The translations under genes and the position numbers were made by a program. Under the pieces are notes generated by a model, which ran no database searches, was not told where the DNA came from, and was given only the letters and a program-made list of their open reading frames with translations. DNA of 64,000 nt from G963669295 sp963669295 (GTDB taxonomy: Bacteria; Bacteroidota; Bacteroidia; Flavobacteriales_D; CALLUQ01): the NCBI GenBank assembly GCA_963669295.1, contig OY769938.1, positions 5,208,001 to 5,272,000 of the forward strand. The letters run 5' to 3'. Shown here in pieces: positions 33,728 through 42,726 of this stretch (the stretch's first letter is position 1; each line of letters opens with the position of its first letter).

Positions 33728-36700
33728 TTATCTTAATACGCTTACATGCCCGGTAACCTCAACTTCTTCGGCTCCCTGAACACAAGCGGCTTTGTATTTA
33801 ATAATGTAGTAATAAACTCCTTCGGCAGTAGTATTGTCTTCCAACTGCCCGTCCCAATAAGGTTCTTCTGTAGAAGCTTCAAATACCTTTCTACCCCATC
33901 GGTTAAAGATGGTCATCTCGTACACCTCCATATCATCCGAAATCGGGTAGTTTGGATTGTTCGGGTAGAAAATGGTAAAGAAGTCATTAATACCATCGGC
34001 ATTCGGTGTAAATACATTCGGAATCAATACCTGATTGTCTACCGAGCCCCCTTCGTGTACCACTGTTTGCGTAATAGTTTCAGTGTTGTTACAAGTAAGA
34101 TCCATGGCAATCAAGGTAACAGTATAAGTTCCTGTTACTTGATAAGTGTGACTTACGCTGGTAGTATTGTAAATGGTATCACCACCAATGTACCAAATCA
34201 ACGAATCGGCACCAGTACCGGTAAAGTCAAAGTTCACCAACAAGGTATCAGTACACGGGTCGCCAGGCACATAATCCAATGATGCTGAGAATGTCAGTGG
34301 TTGATCTACCGTAACAGTTACATAAGAAGTATCTGCACCATTACAACTGGCTGTATCAATAGCAATGTACATTACATCAAAAATTCCAGCGGTAGTATAC
34401 GTGTGCTGTGGATTAGGATCGGTAGATGTATTACCATCACCAAAATCCCAGAAGTGATCAGGTGTGGTTCCTCCATTGTTCGAAAATTGCACTGTAAACG
34501 GCAAACATCCCGATTGGTTGGGCGAAGCATCCGCGTTGGCAATAATGCCTCCTCCATAAAAGGTTATGGTGTCGGTTATCGTGCCCACATTGCCACATGC
34601 ATTATCATAAGCTGTCATGGTAATGATGTAGGTTCCTGTATCGGCATAAGTATAGTTGATAGCAGTATCTACAATAGTATTACCATCACCCAGGTCCCAT
34701 ACAATAGAATCAGCTCCTGTTCCTGTAAACGCCCCTGTAATGTTAAAAATTGGATCGCAAGGGTCCCATGGATCGAAGTTCAACGATGCTGAGAACGATT
34801 GTGGAGTATTTACCACTACCGTTACATAGGCGGTATCTGCCAGGTTACAGCTGTTAGAGTCGATGGCCACATACATTACAGTGTAGTTGCCTGGGTTAAC
34901 ATAAGTATGGTTTGGATTAGGGTCGGTAGATGTGTTGCCATCTCCAAAATCCCAAAAGTGGTCGGGCGATACCCCTCCGTTATTAGAAAAAGTCACATCA
35001 AATGGTGCACAACCAATAAAGCCAGGGTTGGCATTGGCATTAGCAATTACTCCTGCTTGCTCCATATCAATCTTAAACACATAGCTGTCCCAACCAACGG
35101 TAGTGGATGGGTCATAAGACCATGCTGTGGTTGGTGAACCAGGGCTCGAACAGCAGTTCTCGTAAACTACTCCCCTACGGTCGAAACGAGAAGTACCTCC
35201 ATCTACGTGTGCGCCTGCATTGCCATAATAAGTACCAAACAGCAACCCGGCAGCATCTGGCTGTAATACCATCAGGTAAAAACCAGCTCCAGTAGCTTGA
35301 ATTGCATCTGCAGTTACATCAAATCCTGAAAGCGCACTTACCCCTCCGTGTCCTGCTACATAAATATTATCGCATTCATCCACCAAAAAGGCAGTAGGTG
35401 CAAAATTACCATAAGTAGTTACTACACTAACTGCCGAAAGGTCAGGATCTATTTTAAAGACATAAGAACCTGTGTTAGGACCAACGTATGCACCTGGGGT
35501 AGCGGTAACTGCATTATCACTTTGTCCCATTACAAATACATCACCCCAACGATCAATTTGAATAAAGAAATTCTGATCCTGACCTGCAGTTCCGAAAAAC
35601 GTTCCATTGTTCATCGTACTTCCGTCGGGAGATAACTCTACCACAAAACCATCGTTCGCTCCACCAATGTAGTTAGGAAAAGCAGAACCCGGTGTAGAAG
35701 GGAAATTGCTATCACCTGCACTACCACTAACATAAATATCTCCATCGTCGTGTATCTTAATACCATAAGCTGCATCGTTTAAAGCACCACCTAAGTAGGT
35801 AGCCCAGGTCAATGAGGTTAAGGTAGAATTCATTTTAAATACTACTCCGTCTTGCTGGCCTCCATGGGTGGTTTGGAATGCTCCTGCAGTTACAGGGAAG
35901 TCGCTAGAGCGAGATACAGACGATACATAAACATTATCGCTTGCATCTACAATTATCTCACCACGATACTGGTCTCCATAGTTAATAGCAATGTTACTTT
36001 GTCCGTCGCTTCCTGCACCACCAATATAAGTAGAACCAATAAGCGCGGTACCGTTTACATTCAACTTGGTAACCACAAAGTCAGGGTCTCCACCAGTACC
36101 ACCACCATTAAATGTTTCGTCAATAGCACCCGCTGTAGTAGGGTAATCGGCTGAAACAGAAGTTCCTAAAATGTACAGTTCATCGTTACCGTTCGCCACC
36201 AAACTGTGAGGAAAATCATCACCAGCACCTCCAACATAAGTAGAGTAAATTAAGACAGAGCCATCTGGGTTATACTTGTTCAAACATACTTCTCGTCCTC
36301 CACCATAAGTAGTTTGAAATGCTCCTACCGTAGTTGGAAGTCCTCCTGGGTCAAAACCAGCTCCTGCTGAGAATATATTACCAGCATTATCATAAGTAGC
36401 TGTATGCCCATAAATAGTGGCAGTAGAACCGGAATAGGTAGATGCGATAACAGTAGGATCAATGATCAATGCTTTATTTTTGTCGTACCCTGCAGGAAAC
36501 TCAAAGGAAACTCGAGTGCCATCCAACTTATAGTTGCATAACACCTGTACTTTTTTCCCATCAATTACCTGATAGGCGTATGGTTTTTGCTCCACAATAT
36601 CGGTTACCGAGGTTTGTACAATCAAGTTTCCATGATCTAATTGTAATGCCTCCTGTCCTTGATATGACAAGCGAATTTGATTCACATCGGCATTTGGAGC

Positions 36701-37249
36701 TACTACAAAATCATATTTATAGTTGCCTTCAGCACTGTATACCTTTAAGTCAACTCCTTTGTACACGTTACTGTAATGTACTCCTTTATATAAAGGCACC
36801 ATACTGGCCCACTTAGCCGGGTCGTTACCAATGTAATAGTTGTTGTATGTGGCTTGTTTGCCTTCTCCATGCACCACGGTCTGAAGGTTAGCGCCTTCCA
36901 TGGTAACATTGAAAATATGACCGTGAATAGGTAAGTCGTCGGCTGCCTTTTTTACAATGGGGTCTTTATCATGCGATTGCTTATGAAATTGATCCACATC
37001 CGCAGCATTCAAGAATGCATAAGTCATTCGGTTATTTTCCAACCAAACAAACCCGCCATTAATATTGGCACGATATAAAACACTGTTCCCCCACTGCCTG
37101 TTATTCTTAATAAAGGTTAGTCCTTTATCTTTCTTTACCTGAGGAGAGTTAATTAATTCATTGTGGTCGTGATGGTCGTGCCCGGCATATGAAAGTGAGA
37201 GTATGCCAAGCGTAAAAGCAAAAGTGGTAGCGACAATTTTAAGATTCAT
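33728..37249 (-). CDS. Large secreted SBBP/PKD protein with type B sorting domain
   Basis: 1173 residues. The signal peptide ends near AYAGHD... and is followed by a His/Asp patch (HDHHDH). An N-terminal domain (about 45-265) precedes a stretch of SBBP-type propeller repeats (about 270-690; for example TYVGGAGDDFPHSLV and TYLGGALNDAAYGI). Then come four PKD domains arranged as two nearly repeated pairs (about 745-1075; WDFGDGNTSTDPNP in both). The last ~85 residues are a CHU_C/gliding-type sorting domain (NVFTPNADGINDFF, IFNRWGRKVFEA, GVYYYIIKY). It is a surface or secreted adhesin-like protein exported by type IX secretion. The two PKD pairs show internal duplication. Confidence 0.9.
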   Translation of the reverse strand: MNLKIVATTFAFTLGILSLSYAGHDHHDHNELINSPQVKKDKGLTFIKNNRQWGNSVLYRANINGGFVWLENNRMTYAFLNAADVDQFHKQSHDKDPIVKKAADDLPIHGHIFNVTMEGANLQTVVHGEGKQATYNNYYIGNDPAKWASMVPLYKGVHYSNVYKGVDLKVYSAEGNYKYDFVVAPNADVNQIRLSYQGQEALQLDHGNLIVQTSVTDIVEQKPYAYQVIDGKKVQVLCNYKLDGTRVSFEFPAGYDKNKALIIDPTVIASTYSGSTATIYGHTATYDNAGNIFSAGAGFDPGGLPTTVGAFQTTYGGGREVCLNKYNPDGSVLIYSTYVGGAGDDFPHSLVANGNDELYILGTSVSADYPTTAGAIDETFNGGGTGGDPDFVVTKLNVNGTALIGSTYIGGAGSDGQSNIAINYGDQYRGEIIVDASDNVYVSSVSRSSDFPVTAGAFQTTHGGQQDGVVFKMNSTLTSLTWATYLGGALNDAAYGIKIHDDGDIYVSGSAGDSNFPSTPGSAFPNYIGGANDGFVVELSPDGSTMNNGTFFGTAGQDQNFFIQIDRWGDVFVMGQSDNAVTATPGAYVGPNTGSYVFKIDPDLSAVSVVTTYGNFAPTAFLVDECDNIYVAGHGGVSALSGFDVTADAIQATGAGFYLMVLQPDAAGLLFGTYYGNAGAHVDGGTSRFDRRGVVYENCCSSPGSPTTAWSYDPSTTVGWDSYVFKIDMEQAGVIANANANPGFIGCAPFDVTFSNNGGVSPDHFWDFGDGNTSTDPNPNHTYVNPGNYTVMYVAIDSNSCNLADTAYVTVVVNTPQSFSASLNFDPWDPCDPIFNITGAFTGTGADSIVWDLGDGNTIVDTAINYTYADTGTYIITMTAYDNACGNVGTITDTITFYGGGIIANADASPNQSGCLPFTVQFSNNGGTTPDHFWDFGDGNTSTDPNPQHTYTTAGIFDVMYIAIDTASCNGADTSYVTVTVDQPLTFSASLDYVPGDPCTDTLLVNFDFTGTGADSLIWYIGGDTIYNTTSVSHTYQVTGTYTVTLIAMDLTCNNTETITQTVVHEGGSVDNQVLIPNVFTPNADGINDFFTIFYPNNPNYPISDDMEVYEMTIFNRWGRKVFEASTEEPYWDGQLEDNTTAEGVYYYIIKYKAACVQGAEEVEVTGHVSVLR

Positions 37250-37284
37250 GGTAATGTTTACTTTAATTGGTTTAACAGTTGCTG

Positions 37285-37292
37285 CAAATTTA
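37285..37292 (-). promoter_or_regulatory. -7 box upstream of the PKD/SBBP gene
   Basis: The complement reads TAAATTTG, an exact TAnnTTTG match, 35 bp before the ATG at 37249. The nearest TTTG upstream is 24 bp away, so the -33 part is weak. Confidence 0.4.
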
Positions 37293-37388
37293 TTTTTTTC
37301 TAAATGAAAACCGAATCAAATTTGTAGCTGTTATACAAAGCCTAAACATGCTTTCAGCCATAATTTCCTTTATCCGTTCTTCCTTTAG

Positions 37389-37460
37389 CTTCTGACTTGA
37401 GTCGGAGACATTGGTAAGGTTACACCAACGCCTCCTTCGGAACGGACTCAAGATCAGAAG
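37389..37460. repeat. 72-nt long hairpin
   Basis: CTTCTGACTTGAGTC (37389-37403) pairs with GACTCAAG-A-TCAGAAG (37445-37460), with one bulged A. Inside, GGAG/CTCC and TTGGT/ACCAA extend the fold. There is no T-run on either side, so it is not a normal terminator. It lies in a 540-bp spacer (37250-37790) with no gene. Confidence 0.7.
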
Positions 37461-37548
37461 AACAATTGCGCTTGATATTACATGCATCTAAGTAAAAAAT
37501 AAAGCAATAGCGGTGCGCAAAATCAACATAAGGACGAAATCTTACTCC

Positions 37549-37592
37549 AAATGGTTGCATGGGGTAGGCAAAAAAAGCACTTTTTTTTTCAT
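37549..37592. repeat. Second copy of the AAATGGTTGCATGGG motif
   Basis: AAATGGTTGCATGGG, an A-run, GCAC and a T-run, matching 7459-7502 in order and orientation. The A-run/T-run part could form a weak hairpin. Its function is unknown. Confidence 0.6.
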
Positions 37593-37729
37593 CAAAAAAC
37601 ACAACTACCTCAAAATCTGATAGTTATGCAGATGGTTTTTTTAGCTTTTTTATTGAAATAAGGTGTTTTTCGTTCATTCCTACTTTTCAAAAGTTATTAA
37701 CATCGAAAATAATAGGTAGAAAATTCAAT

Positions 37730-37737
37730 TACTTTTG
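37730..37737 (+). promoter_or_regulatory. -7 box upstream of transketolase
   Basis: TACTTTTG matches TAnnTTTG and lies 53 bp before the start of the transketolase N-terminal subunit. No clear -33 box. Confidence 0.4.
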
Positions 37738-37790
37738 AGCATTAATTCATCCCAGTATTTAGTTTGAAACCTTAACAAAACTACGATTCA

Positions 37791-38636
37791 ATGCCTTCAA
37801 TTGAAGAATTAGAACGCACTGCATCACAAGTGCGTAGAGATATTTTAAGAATGGTTGCTGCTGTTAATTCAGGGCATCCAGGTGGTTCATTAGGTTGTGC
37901 TGATTTCTTTGTAGCGCTGTACTTTGAAATTATGGAGCATAATCCAAAGCAATTCCAGATGGATGGCGTAGATGAAGATTTGTTTTTCCTTTCTAATGGT
38001 CATATATCACCTGTATGGTACAGTGTTCTTGCACGCAGCGGTTACTTTGAAGTAAATGAATTGGATACATTTAGGAAACTGAATACCCGCCTGCAAGGGC
38101 ACCCTGCTACAGAGGAAGGACTCCCCGGCATTCGAGTGGCCTCAGGTTCTTTAGGACAGGGGTTGTCAGTAGCCGTGGGTGCAGCATTAGCCAAAAAACT
38201 CAATAACGACAACCGTATGGTGTACAGCCTACATGGCGATGGTGAATTGCAAGAAGGGCAAATCTGGGAAGCAGCTATGTATGCTTCTGCCAATAAGGTT
38301 GACAATTTAATTTCTGTGATTGACTACAACGGCCGTCAAATTGATGGAGATGTTGAAAATGTATTGTCGCTAGGCAGTCTACGCGATAAATGGGAAGCTT
38401 TTGGCTGGGAAGTAATGGAAATGGAAGGCAATCATATGGAAAGTGTAGTAAGTGGCCTTAAATCTGCCCAAAGCCTTACAGGAAAAGGCAAGCCCGTAAT
38501 GGTAATTATGACCACCGAAATGGGACAGGGAGTAGACTTTATGATGGGTACACACAAATGGCACGGAGTGGCTCCTAATACCGAACAACTCGAAAATGCT
38601 TTAGGGCAACTACAAGAAACCCTTGGAGATTACTAA
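37791..38636 (+). CDS. Transketolase, N-terminal subunit
   Basis: 281 residues containing the thiamine-diphosphate-binding half of transketolase: SGHPGGSLGCADFFVALY at the start, GHISPVWYSVLA, and GDGELQEGQIWEAAMYASANKVDNL with the Mg/ThDP site ending in NGRQIDG. The pyrimidine-binding half is encoded by the next gene, a split found in many Bacteroidota and archaea. It transfers two-carbon units in the pentose phosphate pathway. The start ATG 37791 fits the family. Confidence 0.93.
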   Translation: MPSIEELERTASQVRRDILRMVAAVNSGHPGGSLGCADFFVALYFEIMEHNPKQFQMDGVDEDLFFLSNGHISPVWYSVLARSGYFEVNELDTFRKLNTRLQGHPATEEGLPGIRVASGSLGQGLSVAVGAALAKKLNNDNRMVYSLHGDGELQEGQIWEAAMYASANKVDNLISVIDYNGRQIDGDVENVLSLGSLRDKWEAFGWEVMEMEGNHMESVVSGLKSAQSLTGKGKPVMVIMTTEMGQGVDFMMGTHKWHGVAPNTEQLENALGQLQETLGDY

Positions 38637-38732
38637 TCGATAAAAGATACACAGCACTCAAAATAGTGGTTAAAACCATTTAAAAAATCGCTAGCATAAA
38701 ATTTGGCAATTCAACCATCAAGTTATAAAACC

Positions 38733-39707
38733 ATGGAGCAGTACGAAGCAAAAGACATGAAAGATACCCGTTCAGGATTTGGAGCGGGCTTATTGGAATT
38801 GGGTGAATCTAATCCTAACGTAGTAGCCTTATGTGCCGACCTTACGGGTTCTTTAAAAATGAATGCTTTTCAAGACGCTTTTCCCGATCGTTTTTTTCAG
38901 GTAGGGATTGCCGAAGCTAATATGATGGGAATTGCAGCAGGTTTAACCATTGGTGGCAAAATCCCCTTCACAGGTACTTTTGCCAATTTCTCTACAGGGA
39001 GGGTTTATGATCAAATCCGACAATCTATTGCATACTCGGGGAAGAATGTGAAAATATGTGCATCGCATGCAGGACTAACATTGGGTGAAGATGGTGCAAC
39101 CCATCAAATTTTAGAAGACATTGGCTTGATGAAGATGCTACCACACATGGTAGTCATTAATCCTTGCGATTACAACCAAACCAAAGCAGCAACAATTGCT
39201 ATTGCTGAGCATAACGGCCCGGTTTATCTTCGTTTTGGCCGACCAAAAGTGCCCGTGTTCACCGATGAAAATCAATCATTTGAAATTGGTAAGGCAGTGA
39301 TGCTACACGAAGGCACCGATGTTACCATTATTGCTACAGGTCATTTGGTGTGGAAAGCCATTGAAGCTGGTAAAGCGCTACTGGCTAAAGGCATCAATCC
39401 TGAAATTATCAACATCCATACCATTAAGCCATTGGATGAAGAGGCCATTTTACGATCAGTACAAAAGACCAGGTGTGTAGTTACTGCTGAAGAACACCAA
39501 ATGCATGGAGGGTTAGGCGATAGTGTAGCGCAATTATTGGCCCGCAAGAATCCTGCCCCTATGGAAATGGTTGCTGTGAACGATACTTTTGGTGAAAGTG
39601 GAACTCCTGAAGAATTGATGACCAAGTATGGTATAGATACACCTGATGTAATTGCAGCTGCTGAAAGAGCATTAGCACGTAAAGCATCAACTCCCGAAAT
39701 GGCATAG
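38733..39707 (+). CDS. Transketolase, C-terminal subunit
   Basis: An upstream TTG (38703) extends the frame by ten codons, but ATG 38733 is the more natural start, giving 324 residues. Motifs: FGAGLLELGESNPNVVALCADLTGS, QVGIAEANMMGIAAGL (the Glu activates ThDP), then CASHAGLTLGEDGATHQ (substrate His) and PVYLRFGRPKVPVF. The C-terminal swivel domain follows. It pairs with the subunit 96 bp upstream to form one active enzyme. The spacer is too short to hold another gene. Confidence 0.92.
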   Translation: MEQYEAKDMKDTRSGFGAGLLELGESNPNVVALCADLTGSLKMNAFQDAFPDRFFQVGIAEANMMGIAAGLTIGGKIPFTGTFANFSTGRVYDQIRQSIAYSGKNVKICASHAGLTLGEDGATHQILEDIGLMKMLPHMVVINPCDYNQTKAATIAIAEHNGPVYLRFGRPKVPVFTDENQSFEIGKAVMLHEGTDVTIIATGHLVWKAIEAGKALLAKGINPEIINIHTIKPLDEEAILRSVQKTRCVVTAEEHQMHGGLGDSVAQLLARKNPAPMEMVAVNDTFGESGTPEELMTKYGIDTPDVIAAAERALARKASTPEMA

Positions 39708-39764
39708 CACCTTAAGGAGTAGTTATAATAAAACCAATAGCCGCCTCGTTTGTCGAGAGGTATC

Positions 39765-40310
39765 ATGGAACACTATTCCGACAAAGAATTACTCGAAAAA
39801 TTTAAAGGGGAAGCGCCATCCTATGCTTTCAACCTTATCGTGCGTAAATACCAGGAACGTTTGTACTGGTATATCCGTAGGGTAGTAATTGACCATGAAG
39901 ACGCCAACGACGTATTACAAAACGTTTTTCTAAAAGCCTGGAAAAACCTTCACAGCTTTAGAGAAGATGCTAACCTCTATACCTGGCTATATCGCATAGC
40001 TACAAACGAATCACTTACTTTTTTAAAGCAAAAAGCACGTCGCCAACACCTTTCTACTGATGAATTACAACACCAATTGGCAGGCACCCTGGAAAGTGAC
40101 CCTCATTATTCAGGGGAAGCCATTCAAAAGAAACTGGACCAGGCCATCTTAACGTTACCAGAAAAACAACGCATTGTATTTACCCTCAAATATTTTGAGG
40201 AAAAAAAATATGACGAGATGGCCTTAATACTCAATACATCAGTAGGAGCATTAAAAGCATCGTACCATCACGCAGTGAAAAAAATTGAAAAATATTTAAC
40301 GAGTCATTAA
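39765..40310 (+). CDS. ECF-type RNA polymerase sigma factor
   Basis: 181 residues from ATG 39765 (the frame opens five codons earlier without a better start). Region 2: DANDVLQNVFLKAWKNLHSFREDANLYTWLYRIATN. Region 4: LTLPEKQRIVFTLKYFEEKKYDEMALIL, with helix-turn-helix SVGALKASYHHAVKKIEKYL. It is followed by a membrane protein (40344) and a Spy-like protein (40829), an arrangement common in Bacteroidota. The small CCTCG/CGAG hairpin before the start (39744-39761) may affect its translation. Confidence 0.92.
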   Translation: MEHYSDKELLEKFKGEAPSYAFNLIVRKYQERLYWYIRRVVIDHEDANDVLQNVFLKAWKNLHSFREDANLYTWLYRIATNESLTFLKQKARRQHLSTDELQHQLAGTLESDPHYSGEAIQKKLDQAILTLPEKQRIVFTLKYFEEKKYDEMALILNTSVGALKASYHHAVKKIEKYLTSH

Positions 40311-40343
40311 ACCTTTTATGAGTGACTTAGTCAAAGTACTATA

Positions 40344-40805
40344 ATGAAGAAAGAAAGAAATAATGACGATGCATTAAAGCAGGAAGCCCCTACCCTCTTC
40401 GGCATAACGAAGCAAAACAACTTCAAAGTGCCCGATGGTTACTTTGATGCTTTGCCAGAGATGTTGGTAGAAAAACGATCAGCAAGTACTCCTGGAGTTC
40501 TAGAGCGGTTGCTACACGCCTTTCATTGGAAAGTAGCTGTACCTACTTTTGCTGCTGTAGCTGTAATACTATTTGTCATATTTAATACTTCTCCTATGGT
40601 TGAGGATACAGCCATTGCCTCTATAAGTGTTGAAGAAGTGGAGGCTTACCTGGATAATGAGGGCTTATATACTATTGATGAAGACATGTTGTTAGAAGCG
40701 TTAGAAGATGAAGTTGCTGTCAACTATGAAGAAGACAATGATGAGATTGTAGAGTACTTATTAGAAAACAATATTGAATTAGAAACCATATTGGAAGAAC
40801 TGTAA
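40344..40805 (+). CDS. Single-pass membrane protein, probable anti-sigma partner
   Basis: 153 residues. The N-terminal part has KVPDGYFDALPEMLVEKR, a motif recurring in proteins encoded just after Bacteroidota ECF sigma genes. One membrane helix lies at about 76-96 (VAVPTFAAVAVILFVIF), followed by a very acidic periplasmic part (DEDMLLEALEDEVAVNYEEDND). By position and topology it probably restrains the sigma factor. No zinc-binding anti-sigma motif is present, so this is inference. Confidence 0.7.
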   Translation: MKKERNNDDALKQEAPTLFGITKQNNFKVPDGYFDALPEMLVEKRSASTPGVLERLLHAFHWKVAVPTFAAVAVILFVIFNTSPMVEDTAIASISVEEVEAYLDNEGLYTIDEDMLLEALEDEVAVNYEEDNDEIVEYLLENNIELETILEEL

Positions 40806-40828
40806 CTGTTAACCCTAAAACATTTGTT

Positions 40829-41296
40829 ATGAAAACTCGAATTTTGATGCTCCTATTAGTGACGTTTGCTGCAACAGGCTGGGCACAGGATAAAAGTAAC
40901 ATCAAATCACAAAAGATTGCGTTCATTACCAATAAGTTGGATTTAAGTCCTGAAGAAGCGCAACAGTTTTGGCCTGTTTATAATAAGGCCGACAAAGAAA
41001 TGAGTGCCTTGAAGAAAGAACACCGACAAAAGCAACGTGCTGCTGGTAAAATGAATGAATTATCGGATAAGGAAGTCGAACAAATGATTGATGCTGAAAT
41101 TGCATATAAGCAATCTGAATTAGACCTCATGAAAAAATATCATGCCGAATACAAAAAAGTATTGCCTGTTAAGAAAGTGGCGCGATTGTATAAAGCCGAA
41201 GAGCAATTTAAACGTGAGCTCATTCGACGGGTAAAAGGTCAATCGAAACAAACAGCACGCCCAGGCGGGCGACCTGGTGGGCGCCCCAACAACTAA
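40829..41296 (+). CDS. Spy/CpxP-like periplasmic protein
   Basis: 155 residues with a signal peptide (MKTRILMLLLVTFAATGWAQ). The mature part is almost entirely helical and charged (IAFITNKLDLSPEEAQQFWPVYNKADKEM), as in Spy/CpxP-type chaperone or stress sensors. The LDLSPEEAQQFWPVY motif is typical of the Bacteroidota versions. A basic PGGRPGGRPNN tail closes it. It is third in the sigma operon and is followed by a strong terminator. Confidence 0.75.
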   Translation: MKTRILMLLLVTFAATGWAQDKSNIKSQKIAFITNKLDLSPEEAQQFWPVYNKADKEMSALKKEHRQKQRAAGKMNELSDKEVEQMIDAEIAYKQSELDLMKKYHAEYKKVLPVKKVARLYKAEEQFKRELIRRVKGQSKQTARPGGRPGGRPNN

Positions 41297-41324
41297 GCGA
41301 TTAAGATTTTTTTGTAGCTTTATG

Positions 41325-41347
41325 AAAGGTATCTGACAGATACCTTT
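41325..41347 (+). terminator. Terminator after the sigma operon
   Basis: AAAGGTATCT and AGATACCTTT form a perfect 10-bp stem with a three-base loop, followed by TATTTTTAT. Confidence 0.85.
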
Positions 41348-41362
41348 TATTTTTATAGCCAT

Positions 41363-42016
41363 ATGCAAGCTAGAAGTCACCTCTTTATCATTGTTTTGTT
41401 GTTGTTGCTTCCCGTTTTAGGGCAATCACAAGTAAAAAAAGGCACATGGCTGGTCGATCTTGGAATAGGCATTGGAGCATATGGATCAAGCACCAACCTC
41501 AACTTCGATTCTGGCGTAAATGCTGCACCTGCTATTGCACGTATTGCTGTGGATTATGGCATAATGGATCAATTTGCCCTAGGCCTTCAATATCGTAGGC
41601 TTGACTACCTTACTGATGATGATTCTACGGCTTCATTCATCAATGCCAATACCAATGCTGTTTTATTCAATGGTACATATCATTTAGTTAATAAGTCCAA
41701 ATTCAATTTTTACGTTGGTACGTCATTTGGCTATGCTACTATTTATTACGAACGACAAAATGTTGATGGAGCCTATGGGTTTATTAACGGCAAGGGTATT
41801 CCATATGGGCTTAACACTGGCGTAAGAAAATATTTTGGCGCCAATGGTACGGTTGGCTTTTTCTTTCATGCCAATCTTATCAACTACCCCTTTGAAGTAA
41901 CTAACATAGAAGTAGATGGGCAAGTTGTAGAAAGCGTTCAAGGTATTCCTACAGATCAATTACATGTTAATTTTGCCGGGGTCGATCTAATTTTTGGGGT
42001 CGCACTAAAATTTTAA
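41363..42016 (+). CDS. Outer membrane beta-barrel protein
   Basis: 217 residues with a signal peptide (FIIVLLLLLPVLGQSQ). Alternating aromatic strands (GLQYRRLDYL, FNFYVGTSFGYATIYY, GTVGFFFHANLI) end in the terminal Phe of GVALKF, the outer membrane assembly signal. No ligand is evident. Tight spacing (3 bp) to the next gene indicates co-transcription. Confidence 0.8.
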   Translation: MQARSHLFIIVLLLLLPVLGQSQVKKGTWLVDLGIGIGAYGSSTNLNFDSGVNAAPAIARIAVDYGIMDQFALGLQYRRLDYLTDDDSTASFINANTNAVLFNGTYHLVNKSKFNFYVGTSFGYATIYYERQNVDGAYGFINGKGIPYGLNTGVRKYFGANGTVGFFFHANLINYPFEVTNIEVDGQVVESVQGIPTDQLHVNFAGVDLIFGVALKF

Positions 42017-42019
42017 CCT

Positions 42020-42724
42020 ATGGGAGGAACATATTTTGCATTAGCCGCTTTTGCCATGCTGGGTTTTCTAGTCACACTTACCTTCCTGGTAATTGCATTA
42101 GCCAACGGTAAGAAAAAAGGCATTCTTATTTTTTCTATCTCCTCAGTTGTGCTTTTTGGTTTTGGAGTTTTTGGCTTTTCTTATTCAGCCGATGAAACCA
42201 GTAATTCGTTGAAAGATGCCTATCAAAAAGCCAAAGACATTACTGAACAGGAAAAAGCAGCAGAATACGCTGAGCATTTGGTGGTAGTAGACAGTCTGAA
42301 AGCTTTGCTGCCTCCAGAAATAGATGCAGATGCTATTCCTGAGTTCTTTTATGAAGAAGGAGGCATGTATCCAGATCATCGCTTTCCTATGATGTATCCT
42401 TACGCCTTAGAGTTCAAGAGCGGTAGCATTGGTTATGTCACTAACTTTACTGATACGGTCAACCAGTTTCCTCCACTCATTAATGTAGTAGCATTAAACT
42501 TTGATGGCCGTTTCATGGTATGCAAAATCGACAACTACCCTGAAGGGGTTGCGGTAGATACTTACGATCGTCCACCCTTTTCATTTGTATTATTTGAGTT
42601 TTATACCGAGCAACAGCAAATTTACCAAAGTAAGAACGAGTTGTTTGATGCCGCTTTATCAAAAGGTTATCAAGGCCGGCAGAGTTTGTACAGCAATGAA
42701 GCTATGTTTAACAAGATTTTTTAG
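42020..42724 (+). CDS. Hypothetical two-helix membrane protein
   Basis: 234 residues. Two N-terminal helices (about 5-27 and 34-54) are followed by an acidic coil (KDAYQKAKDITEQEKAAEYAEHL) and a soluble domain (about 95-234) rich in Phe, Tyr and Pro. No family is recognised. It lies 3 bp after the barrel gene and 2 bp before the aminotransferase gene, within one operon. Confidence 0.65.
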   Translation: MGGTYFALAAFAMLGFLVTLTFLVIALANGKKKGILIFSISSVVLFGFGVFGFSYSADETSNSLKDAYQKAKDITEQEKAAEYAEHLVVVDSLKALLPPEIDADAIPEFFYEEGGMYPDHRFPMMYPYALEFKSGSIGYVTNFTDTVNQFPPLINVVALNFDGRFMVCKIDNYPEGVAVDTYDRPPFSFVLFEFYTEQQQIYQSKNELFDAALSKGYQGRQSLYSNEAMFNKIF

Positions 42725-42726
42725 CT

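Noticed and set aside
37730..39707. A broken (frameshifted) transketolase
   Set aside because: The split falls at the domain boundary with two complete genes, starts and stops, the normal Bacteroidota arrangement.
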